Positions 45,700 through 55,899 of a stretch of DNA of 64,000 bases are shown here, in pieces. Location: NCBI GenBank assembly GCA_948567375.1, contig OX419756.1, forward strand, positions 59,002,552-59,066,551, written 5' to 3'. The notes under the pieces were generated by a model. The model was not told the DNA's origin. It ran no database searches and saw nothing but the letters and a program-made list of their open reading frames with translations. Position 1 is the first letter of the stretch, and the number at the start of each line of letters is the position of its first letter. The stretch is from Lunularia cruciata. Lineage: Eukaryota; Streptophyta; Marchantiopsida; Lunulariales; Lunulariaceae. The translations under genes were made by a program, and so were the position numbers.

Positions 45700-48530
45700 C
45701 AGGTTTTACATACGGGGATTGATTGAACGCTAATTGTCAATATTTGTGTATGTGATTTAGAATATTCTAAATAAAGATATAATTATGAAAAATGTAAAAA
45801 ATCATTCAAAGATAAAATAAAACTTACAAAAAAAATACATTCTTTTTTATTCTTTTTAATTGTCCCTTTTCTACATTTTAAATTAACGTTTTCTAATCCT
45901 GAGTTACAAAATGTGTGACTTCACAAGGTAGATATATAATATTATGAAATTTAAATATATTCTATATTAATGAATTTTTTTATCTATAGTAGATCAATAC
46001 TTATAACATATAAATAAGCAAAATTGGCCTTAGTCTGCCTTATTGATTAATAAATTTTTTATCATAATGATATATCAATTTTATTGATTATAGTAAATGT
46101 ATTCAAACAGCAAGAAGCAAGAGAAGTTAACTTTTTCATAAGGTAATAATATATTCTCTAAAGACTCTTGAAATGCAGAAGAAATTAAAAAAATATATTT
46201 TCATTATTACCATTTTAATATTTATTTATAAAGGAAATTATCCACTAATTAATTATTTCGAAATCAAAACATATCCTCTTAATGATAAATTTTTTATTGA
46301 GTATATATTTTAATAATATTTTATTTAAAATATAATATCTTCACCAAATTGAAATTAAATTTAAAACATTTAAATTTTTAAAATTAAACATAACTAAAAG
46401 AATCAAGTAAATAATAAATATTTTCTTATCTCCCTCTTTCTTTTTTTTGACAGAGTTTTTAATTTCTGAGAATTCCAAAGGATTCAAAATTTTACCTTCC
46501 TATGCTCAACTCACCAAAAAATTGTAATTTGCAAGTTTAAAAGTATATTTAATAATTTACAATAAAACTAGATGATATTATATCCAATGGAGTTGTACTT
46601 TAGATGATCAAGATTCTTAACTTACTAACACCTGGCTATATATTTTAAATATTTGCTGTATTACTCTTATAAGATCGGACTAACTTGAGTCAATTGTAAA
46701 TATGAATATCTTGCACATTCTTGGTCAAAATTAATATGTTTTTTTTTTCAGTTGTAACTTTATCTTAAATGTAAAGTGATTATTAACTCACATTCGAACC
46801 AGGATAAGGGCGTCTAGGATGATTGAGCAGTCTGGTTAAAGTCAAGATTAACAAGACATAAGTGAGCACTTGATAAATTTCAAGCGTACTAAATGTTTTT
46901 TTTAAGATAATAGTCCGTGTGTTAGGTCCAAAAGTTCATGTAAGAATATTTGGAATGAAATAAATTTCTCTAAATTAGATCAATAATTTATTTATAGGGT
47001 TTGCACAAGGAAAGTCTGGATTGTCAATTCCAATGAAATTCTACGTAGAAGTACTTAAAGGATTCCAATTCAGCAATAATTATGAAATTAAGGTAATTTG
47101 TATTTATACTTCACCTTTGTGGTATTTGTACCTCTTGATTATAGCTAATCAGCAAACTTAGATCTATCAAAAGTTTTAGAATTAGTTCCATCAAAAGTTG
47201 ATGGGTGCTTTTATTCACTAGTGGATCACAACTACCGCTTGGACCCATACCTCACAACTAACGGATCAGCCGCTGCTGAAGTGTATACATATGCATTCTA
47301 GTCCAATTGATCAAATACATCAGCATCTGTAGCTGCTTCTGAATGATAGATGGCAGTTCACTAATTGTGATCTGGAGTGCAAGGTACAGGTATCAAACGG
47401 TAATAACTTAGTGCTTGGAAGGATAGAGAAGTCTAAGGATCGTTTGACAATAGTTCTGCGCACTAATATGGATAACAACATCAATTATCTTCTACTTGTA
47501 ATCAAGAAAGTTCTTAAACATTGAATCTTTGCCTTTAGTCACATCAAGATTCCAAAATTTCTGGAACCGATGGGTTGCATGTAAAAGGGCACGGATGACC
47601 TCAAAATAATTTTGAGAAATGGTTATTTGAGTTTGACTTGACATGTACAACTTATGGTTGGCAAAAAGTTATTCGTTTGCTAGATAACACTCCTAATCTT
47701 TCATTCCGAATTGAACTGCGTAAAATAGATCGAAAGTGATAGAGATAAAATTCATCCCTCTTTTAAGTACTTCAAGGTTTCAACCCATTGATGCAAGCGT
47801 TATAAGTCATTCAAAGCACAATATACAAAATTGATGGTTGGTAAGCAGATTATAGACTCTGAATGTCAAGTAACAAATAGAATAAATGCTTATGATGCTG
47901 TCCTCAAGAAAGCGTAGAGAAAATCTACCACTAGATAAACAATTGCACACTGTTGGGGGGCACTGTGAGCTTATAGAGAAGTCCACAAATTGCATCAATC
48001 GGATGGAAAAAACCTAAATTGCCTGATTCAAGGATTTCATTATTACATTACCATTGGCACTGATATCACCTGGTTTGGACTAATACACAAAACTTACCTC
48101 ATCTAGAGTAAGTGCAGGGTCAACTGTGCTTTGGCTGCAATTTAAAGAACTTTCTGGGCCTCTTTTCACTGTCTAAGGTGACCTTGGTATCAAGACATTT
48201 TATTGCAAACTGTCGAGATTATTTGCAGATTCCCGTTTGGACCTCCTATGCCAAAGTAATCATTTTGCTATCCTTTTACGAAAAGATAATTTAGCACCAA
48301 TTTTGGATGCTTTGAAGAGCAGTTTTGACAAAAGCATGTTCTCATCATATATCTATAGTCTTTTATAAACTATCAAGAACTTCTTTTAATATAATGCAGA
48401 AGTTAGAGTTTCTCCGAATAGGAAGATAATTTAAGAAAAAATCAGACCGGAGACCGCTCACTTATCCAGGTTCGGTAGTACTTCTGTACTTCGGTAGTAA
48501 TACTAGTACTGCATTGTGATCAACCCTGAC
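45700..48530. repeat. Continuation of copy B: inverted counterpart of 20.94-25.5 kb
   Basis: The reverse complement matches copy A in order, strongly at 48.1-48.53 kb and more weakly toward 45.7 kb. On the minus strand at about 48.16 kb a block encodes TLDSEKRPRKFFKLQPKHS and is followed by GATGAG/GTAAG, a plausible splice donor; copy A has the same block with LDSEKKPRKY. It may be an exon of the divergent neighbour gene, but I cannot identify it. Confidence 0.6.
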
Positions 48531-48632
48531 TACCCAACGCTATACTTATGCTATGATATAAATAAGGATTCACGAATTTCAATGTACTAGTACCGTAGTC
48601 TATGATAGCATGACCCTACAAAATTAATTTTA

Positions 48633-48959
48633 TCAACCAGTTGCCCAGAAAATGTCATGGGCGGAGAAAAGCTGAGGTAACCAAACTCGCTTCCGGGAAT
48701 CGCACTTCATTGACAAACATTTCCAGTAGAGGAATAAACTCAGTAATATTGTAGCAATGCCAAAGAAGTCCTTGATAACTGACAAAAGGAAATCTACTGA
48801 AACGAGTGTTTTGGCAGTTGGGAGGACAGAACAAGCGTTCGAGAAGGCCAGGCTGATTATCGTGTAGACTTGTAGGCTCTTAATGCGAACAATGTCGGAA
48901 GATGGTCTCCTCTCCTCTCTATTTGAGGCCCACCCTTGTGAGGCTTGATGGGTCTTCAC
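48633..48959 (-). CDS. Hypothetical membrane-segment ORF divergent from the lipase
   Basis: A 108-codon minus-strand frame. After a basic head it has hydrophobic stretches, VYTIISLAFSNACSVL and SVIKDFFGIATILLSLFLYW, that look like membrane helices, and a basic tail. The first 11 residues come from the SINE-like insertion at 48.93-48.99 kb, so the annotated start is probably not original; a splice-in or lost start is possible. The core is conserved in copy A in the same frame until a shift, hinting at past coding use. It faces away from the lipase with about 250 bp between, so they may share a bidirectional promoter. Confidence 0.35.
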   Translation of the reverse strand: MKTHQASQGWASNREERRPSSDIVRIKSLQVYTIISLAFSNACSVLPTAKTLVSVDFLLSVIKDFFGIATILLSLFLYWKCLSMKCDSRKRVWLPQLFSAHDIFWATG

Positions 48960-48994
48960 ATCCTTCGTGTTTTCTACGCGGTCGCCCTTTACTA
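48931..48994 (+). mobile_element. SINE-like element, copy 5 (64 bp) with 16-bp target duplication
   Basis: The insert reads CACCCTTGTGAGGCTTGATG... to CGCGGTCGCCCTTTACTA. It is flanked by perfect repeats CTCTCTATTTGAGGCC at 48915-48930 and 48995-49010. Copy A at 15.40 kb has the site once (complement of GCCTCAAACAGAGAG) and no insert. The best-documented copy of the family. Confidence 0.85.
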
Positions 48995-49206
48995 CTCTCT
49001 ATTTGAGGCCGCACCTTACCACGAGGATCAAGTTGTACAGTCCATTCTCGGAGCAGCTTTCCCATTCGTCCCGTTGCGCTTGCCACCTTTTACGTTTTCC
49101 AGTTTATGTGCTCCTCTTCTTTCGTAGACCTTCTCTCGGAGAGCTTACGTCGAAGGTTTTGCTCGTCTTCTGAACTTATACAAGTGAGAGCAGACCGACA
49201 AGAGCA

Positions 49207-50820
49207 ATGGGGATCTTGACTGCAATGGCGTTCGGCTACATCTATGCCAAAACCAGAGAAGACCAGAGCCGCCGCAAATTCAGACAAGACGAGCAATGGC
49301 AGAGTATGATAGATTCGACGCTGTAAGAACGTTGTCTAGCTACTCCCACTAAGCAATCTATCTGTAGCACTGCATTTAATTGGTCTACATCTGCGTTCAG
49401 TTCTTTTTACTCGTGATCAGAAGGAACTGAATGCAGATGCCTACGTGGCTGCTGATCAGTCCTGTTGTTCACAGTGATTTATGCCATCAATCAATTTTCT
49501 TCCTCCAATTCCATGTATCTCTCCACCAAGTTCCAATCTGCGTACCTGCGTTCAATGGTTCCAGGTCAAATGAAAAGTATAAGCGGATCCTTCTTGCAAA
49601 GCTAATCGAGGGAGTCTATCAGCACGCCAAAAAAAGGGACCATTCACCATATTTCAAAAAGCATGAGTACAAGATACTTGAACCTCATGAGTTCCTTGAC
49701 GATGAGGATTTCAAGAAAGGTATTTACCGTTTACTGTCTTGCTTTTTGGATCAGCGACGTGACTGTGGCAAAGAGGTCATAGTAGAGTATGGAGTTGATC
49801 CTTCATTGCTATTTGATGATTGGATGTACATAGGACTAATATGATGCACCTACATGTGCAGATGAAGTGAGAACTGCATTGAGTCGCGGGTTCTTTTTGG
49901 TGTACAGTAATGAAAAGTCGAATGCCGACCGCCTAGAGTCCGAACGTAGACCAGGTTTTGTTGTTGCTGTAAGGGGAACTAAAAACCTGACGGACCTATG
50001 GGATGACACTACGCTCGCATTTGAGAAATTGCATCGTACAAAGTGGGTGATATGTCTACAGCTGGTGGTCGAGCGTTTGATACAACACAGTAAGAAGACG
50101 CGTCCTGAGTATCCCTGGGATGCTAGAATTTGCTTGACTGGCCATTCCTTAGGTGCTGCGGTGTGTATGTTAGTTGCTCGGAAGTATGCGGTACTCAACG
50201 ACGGCAAAGAAGTACTCGACAGTCACCTTTTCAACCCTCCATTCTTTACGCTCGCTAATCTGTTTGACGTTGCTTCCAGCGTGATGGAATCAACTAAACT
50301 GACTCTGGTAAAAGCAATCTTCAGGGACCTAAAACCGAAGATACAGATCATCGAAGGTTTTGTCAAATTTGAGCTGTTACGGCCCAACGCGGAAGCTGTG
50401 AAGGCAGTTATGCATGTACACAACGTACTTTCTCAATGGACTCCCTATCTTTACATAAATAGTAATGATCATATCTGTTCTCTCTACAATCAGCATTTCG
50501 AATCATTACGGTTGGGGAAATTCGATACGCAATGGTTTAGGAATTTAGAATTTTATCACAAAAGTACAACCCACTGGGGAGCGGAGAAACTTCGTGAAGG
50601 AAGCGGCAATGCAGGGGATAACTACCATTTGATTCCGAGGGCGGAGCTTCGCATCATGAACACGAACGCGATGAGACCCTTGTCAGCGCACAAACTGTAC
50701 AACTGGATCGACCCTGGGGCAATTATTCTATCCCAAAGCAAAGCTCTTACTTGCCCGTCCGCGACGCAGTATGAAGAATTCAAGATTGTTCATGTCCAAA
50801 GTGTCACTGGGACGAGTTAG
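49207..50820 (+). CDS. Alpha/beta-hydrolase, lipase class 3 (At4g10955-like), intact
   Basis: Predicted acyl-ester hydrolase; the substrate is unknown. Three exons join in frame: 49207-49322, 49565-49719 and 49862-50820, with GT-AG introns (GT at 49323 and 49720; AG at 49563-49564 and 49860-49861), giving 409 residues. Features: a short hydrophobic N-terminus (GILTAMAFGYIYA), LLAKLIEGVYQHAKKR, FVVAVRGT (123-130, oxyanion-side motif), nucleophile elbow GHSLG with Ser186, FNPPF (214-218), and WTPYLYINSNDHICSLY with H294. These follow the family order and its usual 350-420-residue length. The splice pattern is supported by the diverged paralogue A, which keeps both intron positions. The start is the least certain part: an upstream ATG at about 49.10 kb (MCSSSF...) stops after about 37 codons here, but reads into the exon in A. 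Confidence 0.85.
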
Positions 50821-50839
50821 AAATCAAGGATGGTTCGTT

Positions 50840-51360
50840 TGTTCGATGTGGGTATCTAGGCCAGCCTGTAAATATCCGTTGCAGATATAAATGAAATAAT
50901 TTACACAGCCATGTTTCCAGTCTCGCCTGTGGTGGCAGGTCGGCCCGCAGACCACTTTCATGGGCTTATGTAAATGTTTTCATGTCGGATATCTATAAGA
51001 TGAATCTTAAGTCTCGTCACGTGACCTCATATTCCAATCTGATCCGGTGTTCTCTAATTTTACAATCGTTGATCCAGTTAGCTAATCCAATAAGAAACTA
51101 TTGCTTGTTAATTCATAATGTTACAGGAATGTGAGACGTTCGATAAGATTCCGTTATATGGTGCATGAAAGACTTCAATAGTTGTTTCTCTTTGAGTTTC
51201 AACTCCACTTCAACCACGTTGAACGGAACTCAAAGTAACTTTGTTTTCTGCATAAAAGTAGAGCTAAAGAATATGCGGATAAAGAAATATGTACTGAAAC
51301 TTGCAGCCTCTACTCAGCAACGCAAATATGTACTTGTATACGCTAATGAGATTTGAGAAT
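50840..51360. repeat. Lipase 3' flank, copy B
   Basis: Three-way homology: inverted to 13.2-13.5 kb (copy A) and inverted to 59.64-60.12 kb (copy C). Probably holds the 3' UTR; no convincing polyadenylation site is singled out. A short frame at 51165-51356 is broken in copy C and is not supported as a gene. Confidence 0.8.
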
Positions 51361-51705
51361 CATTCTTCTTGTCATGACCTGGTTTTCACTAAAATTTTTT
51401 GACAATTTTATCTGTGCCGACTTACGAACAAAAGACAGGGAGGACCAATGGTCTACCAACTTGAACTATTGTTCACCTTGAACATTAGAAGGATAACTCT
51501 CTTGATGTAATCATCCTTTTTATGCAAAATTGATATAACTCGTTAAGTTTCTCTTTACAGTACTTCCCCTATACGTCAAAAGATTATTTGTTATCCACAT
51601 CATAATCCTTATATTCATATACTGAATCTAAATTCAAGGGAAACCCCTTGGCCCATTTCTGATCTTTCGCGTTCAGAACTGAAATATCTAAAATTCTGCA
51701 AGTGA

Positions 51706-51807
51706 GATCTTCGAGATCAGAAGCAGAAAGTGGATACAGTTGTGGAGGCTGACAGGGGTTGGCTGCAAGGTCTCATGCGTATGCACTTCCATGACTGCTT
51801 AGTCTGA
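51706..51807 (+). pseudogene. Class III peroxidase, exon 1 fragment (copy B)
   Basis: The plus strand encodes QKVDTVVEADRGWLQGLMRM followed by HFHDCLV. This is the conserved helix and distal-histidine motif (usually ADRGLAAGLLRMHFHDCFV) of plant secretory peroxidases, which oxidise phenolics with H2O2 in the wall or vacuole. A TGA follows at once and no heme-binding proximal histidine or later exon is recognised. The region continues to 52.05 kb as homology with copy C, but not as recognisable peroxidase. Confidence 0.75.
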
Positions 51808-52045
51808 GTACGTTATTCATTAATTGTGAAAGTTTGATCAAGCCTCCTCTCACAATGTATGATAGCAACAAACTAGTAGAGGAACGGTCATGGTGGATGA
51901 ATTAGCGACGTAAGTCCAGATTTAGAAACCCACAGAAGCAAAATGAATCAGCAATGTAGCGTTACATAAGACTCATATTGTGTAATATTACACGGACGTA
52001 TGTTGTATGTCATGGGTCACAGCTGCAATTGGGCTCCAGACCCTG
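51808..52045 (+). repeat. Copy B, downstream of the peroxidase relic
   Basis: Matches the inverted copy C on both sides of Copia-3 (59.03-59.18 and 54.23-54.30 kb). It contains the empty target of Copia-3 (minus-strand view GAGTCTTATGTAACGCTAC). Confidence 0.8.
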
Positions 52046-52050
52046 GAATG

Positions 52051-52298
52051 TGTTGATGAAGTATCACAAGGGAATACTCCTGTCGTTCAGTGAACGCAGG
52101 AGAGTTAATCCTTAGTCACACTTTATTCTTTACTCACCAGTTCTCGTTAGTCATCACTTTAGAGTTACGGTGAGGAGTAACTCGTCTACTTTTGTATTTC
52201 TTCTCTACCTATATATATTCGTGCCGGACTTGTGTCCCGCGAGACAATTCTTTGGTGAACTTTGGTGTCTCCACTCTCAGTATTCATTTTCCGTAGCA
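52051..52298 (-). mobile_element. Solo LTR of the Copia-3 family
   Basis: 248 bp from TGTTGATGAAGTATC to TTCCGTAGCA, flanked by perfect TSD GAATG (52046-52050 and 52299-52303). It has the same ends as the Copia-3 LTRs and no internal domain beside it. It arose by recombination between the LTRs of a former full element. Element sense is plus (TG start at 52051); the strand is given relative to Copia-3, which lies inverted. Confidence 0.9.
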
Positions 52299-52303
52299 GA
52301 ATG

Positions 52304-52440
52304 TGAGGAGAACTGTCATGGGAGTGACACTGTGAGTATTTGCAGTTCTGAAGGAAGGAACGGAGGTAACAATGGAGCGTTTAACCAGGTTTTAGGAAAA
52401 TAGAATATACATCAGTAAAGGCAATAAGGTTAGTGATGAT
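52304..52440 (+). repeat. End of copy B homology
   Basis: Continues to match copy C (54.04-54.23 kb inverted), for example AGAACTGCAAATA against TTTGCAGTTCT. Peters out near 52.4 kb. A 77-codon frame spans the solo LTR and this stretch; it is a chance fusion. Confidence 0.6.
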
Positions 52441-53000
52441 TTCCAGGATTTAGGCCAGTAAAATGAAAATTTACATCGGTTCAACAATTCAACTCCATTA
52501 AACGCGAAACGAATTTCTTTGTCTCCAAGATTTGCTGCTCAACACCAACATTCCAAGAAACGAAGTAAGATTCACATTAGAACTGAACAAAACGACGAAA
52601 TGTACGTAATCACCGACCCGTGGTAAAGTTACGATGGTCGTGACAGTGACCTGCTGTAAATTACAATGAGTAAATTGCTAGTTTAGTGGTAAAGTTATGT
52701 CGTTACGTCACTTGCTTAGGCGGCCTCATCGCGCTCCTCACGACTCCTCATGTGTATACACTGTGAATCGCATCGATTTCATATTCAGTACCTGGAGATG
52801 AAGCTACCGGATATTTCAAAGCAGGTGCGTCTACCGCAAGTGGCTGTGTTTATATCAAATATTTTAAGGTTCATGTGTGCATCCAGCGCAATCCCCTCGA
52901 TCTCATATTCAAGTACCTGGAGCTGAAGCTACCGGGTTCTTCAAAACAGGTGAGTCAACCACAATTGGCTGTGTTTAGATCAAATTGCTTGCGGGGGGCC
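52440..53000. other. Spacer with a 123-bp tandem duplication
   Basis: Two units, at 52748-52868 and 52871-52987, share TCATGTGT, TCATATTC, TACCTGGAG.TGAAGCTACCG and TTGGCTGTGTTTA/GTGGCTGTGTTTA. Each has an AAACAGGTGAGT- or AAGCAGGTGCGT-like donor context, so this may be a duplicated exon edge. The gene is not recognised. Confidence 0.6.
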
Positions 53001-53002
53001 TG

Positions 53003-54040
53003 TAAAACTCCTTATGGCAAATAGTCGTCCTGTCGGTAGCTATAACACTCGAACTAAAGAGAAACCTCTCCAACTGCCAATAATGTAACTGAGTATAAAT
53101 AATATGAGAGAATTTCCTGCTTGCTCAGTTCCTTAAGCGTGAAATCATGATCAATTAAATCAATCACTAGTTCAAAGATTTGACTCTTCTATAACATGCT
53201 TCCACCTCACTTCGTCCTCTGTCCTGTACTGGTCCTCCGTGATCATAACCATTTCTTGTGCTCGGGTAAATAGTTTTCCTCCGTTCTTCCATCAGCTGCA
53301 AAACATCCAGAGCTGTTTCACATTTACGTCACCGTTCAGACTCGAATTTCGATTCAGATAACTCTTCCGGATTGTTTTCCTCAAATTGATCAGCGCCTCC
53401 ATCGGAAGCTTAGTTGCTTTTTGTCAAAGGCAGCTTTGGTTTTTCCCAGCCACATAAATTTCTGAACTTCCACTAGCAGCTGTTGCACCCCCAATCCGTC
53501 CGGAGTTCCATGGGTTATCTACCGGAACAATCAACGTAGTTGCCTCTTCCGCGCTTCTCTCTAGCCATGTAATTTCTATTGCCACCATTTTTGTGATGGG
53601 CCAAACGGCAGCTATAGAAAACATATTTTGCAGTTTCACCTGCAATCTTGCATCTGCTACAAATTTCTGACTTCGGGAGGTGCTTTGCAGTTGTAAAACT
53701 CGGCTTTAACACCCGTCGCAAATATCTTTTTATCGGAGTGTGACAATCGATATTTCCACTCACTGCTTAAGCGTCCCTTCAGCGTCCAATGCTTAAGCAT
53801 TGGATTTCTTTTCCTTTGTATTTTGTTTCCTGCTTATCCCTTGCTCTGCTTATCTGCTATTCCTGCTTATCTGCTTAGTCTCAGATCCTGTTGTCGTGAA
53901 ATAGGAGGGGAAAGATCCGCCATTTGGGAAAGACCAATCTTTCTACTGTCCTCTAAAGAGGTTATGAAGATGCCTGCCTGTAGTTAACGCGGAGCTCCTC
54001 GCCTAACTCGTTAAGTCAACATCTTTCCTTAGTTGTGATT
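53003..54040 (-). mobile_element. LINE 3' remnant with zf-RVT zinc finger, copy X2
   Basis: Direct paralogue of 12.01-13.195 kb and better preserved. The frame 53763-53515 has PIKRYLRRVLKPSFTTAKHL, then ICSRCKIAGETAKYVFYSC and RLAHH: the zf-RVT pattern. A further frame gives WNSGRIGGATAASG and KNQSCL before a stop. RT is missing. It lies exactly between inverted copies B and C. Confidence 0.68.
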
Positions 54041-54292
54041 GTTACAACAACGCATGCGTTCAGATGCTCTGATAATGAACACATTGGAAAAAAACTCTTT
54101 TGCTCTTCTCTCATACCTGTATTAAATGCTTGATTGTTTTTCTTTCCTAAGGAACCCGTCCTTCAGGCAGAACTGCAAATATGTGCACTATCGCTATCAT
54201 GATAATCCTCAGATTCAAAGGTCTGGAGCCCAGTTGCAGCTGTGACGCATGACATGAGAACATACGTTCCTATAATGATACGATATGAGTCT
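54041..54292 (-). repeat. Copy C, left part (inverted copy of 52.0-52.4 kb)
   Basis: Minus-strand homology to copy B, e.g. GTCTGGAGCCCAGTTGCAGC against GTCTGGAGCCCAATTGCAGC. Copy C lacks the solo LTR of B. It is cut at 54298 by Copia-3 and continues at 59020. Confidence 0.85.
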
Positions 54293-54297
54293 TGTAT
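54293..54297. repeat. Copia-3 target-site duplication (left)
   Basis: TGTAT, repeated at 59020-59024. Paralogue B has a single, uninterrupted site. Confidence 0.88.
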
Positions 54298-54507
54298 TGC
54301 TACGGAAATGAATAATGAGAGTGGAGACACCAAAGTTCACCAAAGAATGGTCTCCCGGGACACAAGTACTGCTCGAATATAAATAGGTAGAGAAGAAATA
54401 CACAAGTAATGACTAACCAGAAATGGTGAGTAAAGAATAAAGTTTGACTAAGGATGAACTCTCCTGCGTTAGCGCCAGGAGTATTAGCTTGTGATACTTC
54501 ATCAACA
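54298..54507 (-). repeat. Copia-3 3' LTR
   Basis: Plus-strand view runs from TGCTACGGAAATG to TACTTCATCAACA. Shorter than the 5' LTR (222-245-bp range) because of a deletion near 54.41 kb that removes a CACTCTTCACCAACTCC-like block. Next to it on the inside is the purine-rich strand TTGAGAAAGAG. Confidence 0.88.
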
Positions 54508-54509
54508 CT

Positions 54510-54900
54510 CTTTCTCAAGTTAGCGTCAATATCTTTGACTCCTAGATGAGATCTGAAATATTCAAATTTATCTCTAGGTAAAGCTTTGGTGAAAATATCA
54601 GCTACTTGCTCATCTGTAGGAATATACTGCAGATCTATTTTTCCAGCCAATACCTTTCTCTAATGAAATGATAATGAGCCTCTATATGTTTGGTCCTTGC
54701 ATGAAATACTGGATTGCTAGCAAGTTTAATACCGGTGATGTTATCAGTGTATAGATTATATGATTATGAAATATATATCCCATATTTTCTAATAAGGTTT
54801 GAAGCCAAATAGATTCACGTGTAGGTTAGTGGCACCCCTATATTCCGCTTCTGTTGATGATAAAGCAATAGTAGGTTGCTTCTTTGATGATCAACTAAAT
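54510..54900 (-). pseudogene. Copia-3 RNase H
   Basis: KIDLQYIPTDEQVADIFTKA followed by LPRDKFEYFRSHLGV is the canonical RNase H C-terminus. Upstream, toward 54.9 kb, frames carrying 'STEAEYRG'-like blocks are shifted. Confidence 0.85.
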
Positions 54901-55068
54901 ACATAACTTCCAAGGCTGAAAATATACCCTGATGTTGATCTGCGATCTTGAGCACTTCCTGCCCAGTATGTATCAGTAAAACCTTGTACAATGGGTAATT
55001 CACCAGCTGAATAATGAAGACCAAATTGGATGGTAAATTTCACATTACGTAAAATCCTTCAAACTGTA

Positions 55069-55884
55069 TCAAGATGTGGTGGCTTCCTTGGTGCTTGCAC
55101 AAATTGACTCACTAACCAACACAACATAGCTTAGATATGGTCTAGTAAGAGTCAAATAAATCAGACCTCCTACGATCTGTCTGTGCATATTTGGATCAGC
55201 CAACAACTCACCATCTTTGGCATTTAACTTAACAGAAGTTGGGAGAGGAGTAGAAATAGGCTTACAAGCCATCATACCAAAATTATCCAACATGTTAAGA
55301 GACTATTGGCACTGTAGTAACCAAAGGTTATTTCCATCTTGAATAATAAACTCAAAACCCAAGAAGCATTTGAGTTCTCCCTAGTCTTTCATGTTGAACT
55401 CTCTTTTCAACTAATGTTGTACTTGCCAAATGAGATCTTGACAGCTACCAGTGGTGATCAGGTCATCAACATAGATGATCAACAAAACCATATTGCCACC
55501 AACTTGTAGTTTGTACAGTGAAGAATCTGAACCGCAAACTTGAAATCCAATGGATAAAAGATAGGAATTTATCTTGGTATCCAAGCTCGTGGAGCTTGCT
55601 AAAGTCAAATAAAGAGACTTTTTCAATAAGAAAAATTTGTTTAGATATCTTGGATCTTCATATTCAGGTGGTTGTATCATGTAGACCTCCTCCTCCAATC
55701 TTTGTTGACAAAAGTGTTGTTGAAGTCCGTCTGAGGCTAATGTTGAGACAACACAAATTGATGACATCTTGTCAACACTGCTAAAAGTCTTATCAAAATC
55801 GTTTCCGCATTGTTGTGAGCAACCCTTTGTCTTGTACCTACTCACTAACCCATTTGAATTCCTTTTGACTTTAAAAATCCACAT
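55069..55884 (-). pseudogene. Copia-3 reverse transcriptase
   Basis: The frame 55884-55411 has MWIFKVKRNSNGLVSRYKTK, the hydrophobic 'DLIWQV' end and the catalytic YVDD in LLIIYVDDLITTGSC. The next frame (55293-55069) has CKPISTPLPTSVKLN and LIYLTLTRPYLSYVV. About 100 bp between them are out of frame. The polymerase is not functional as read. Confidence 0.88.
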
Positions 55885-55899
55885 GCAGTGAATTGCCTT

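Noticed and set aside
49836-50207. A 123-codon minus-strand frame
   Set aside because: Lies wholly opposite exon 3 of the lipase, which has motif and paralogue support.
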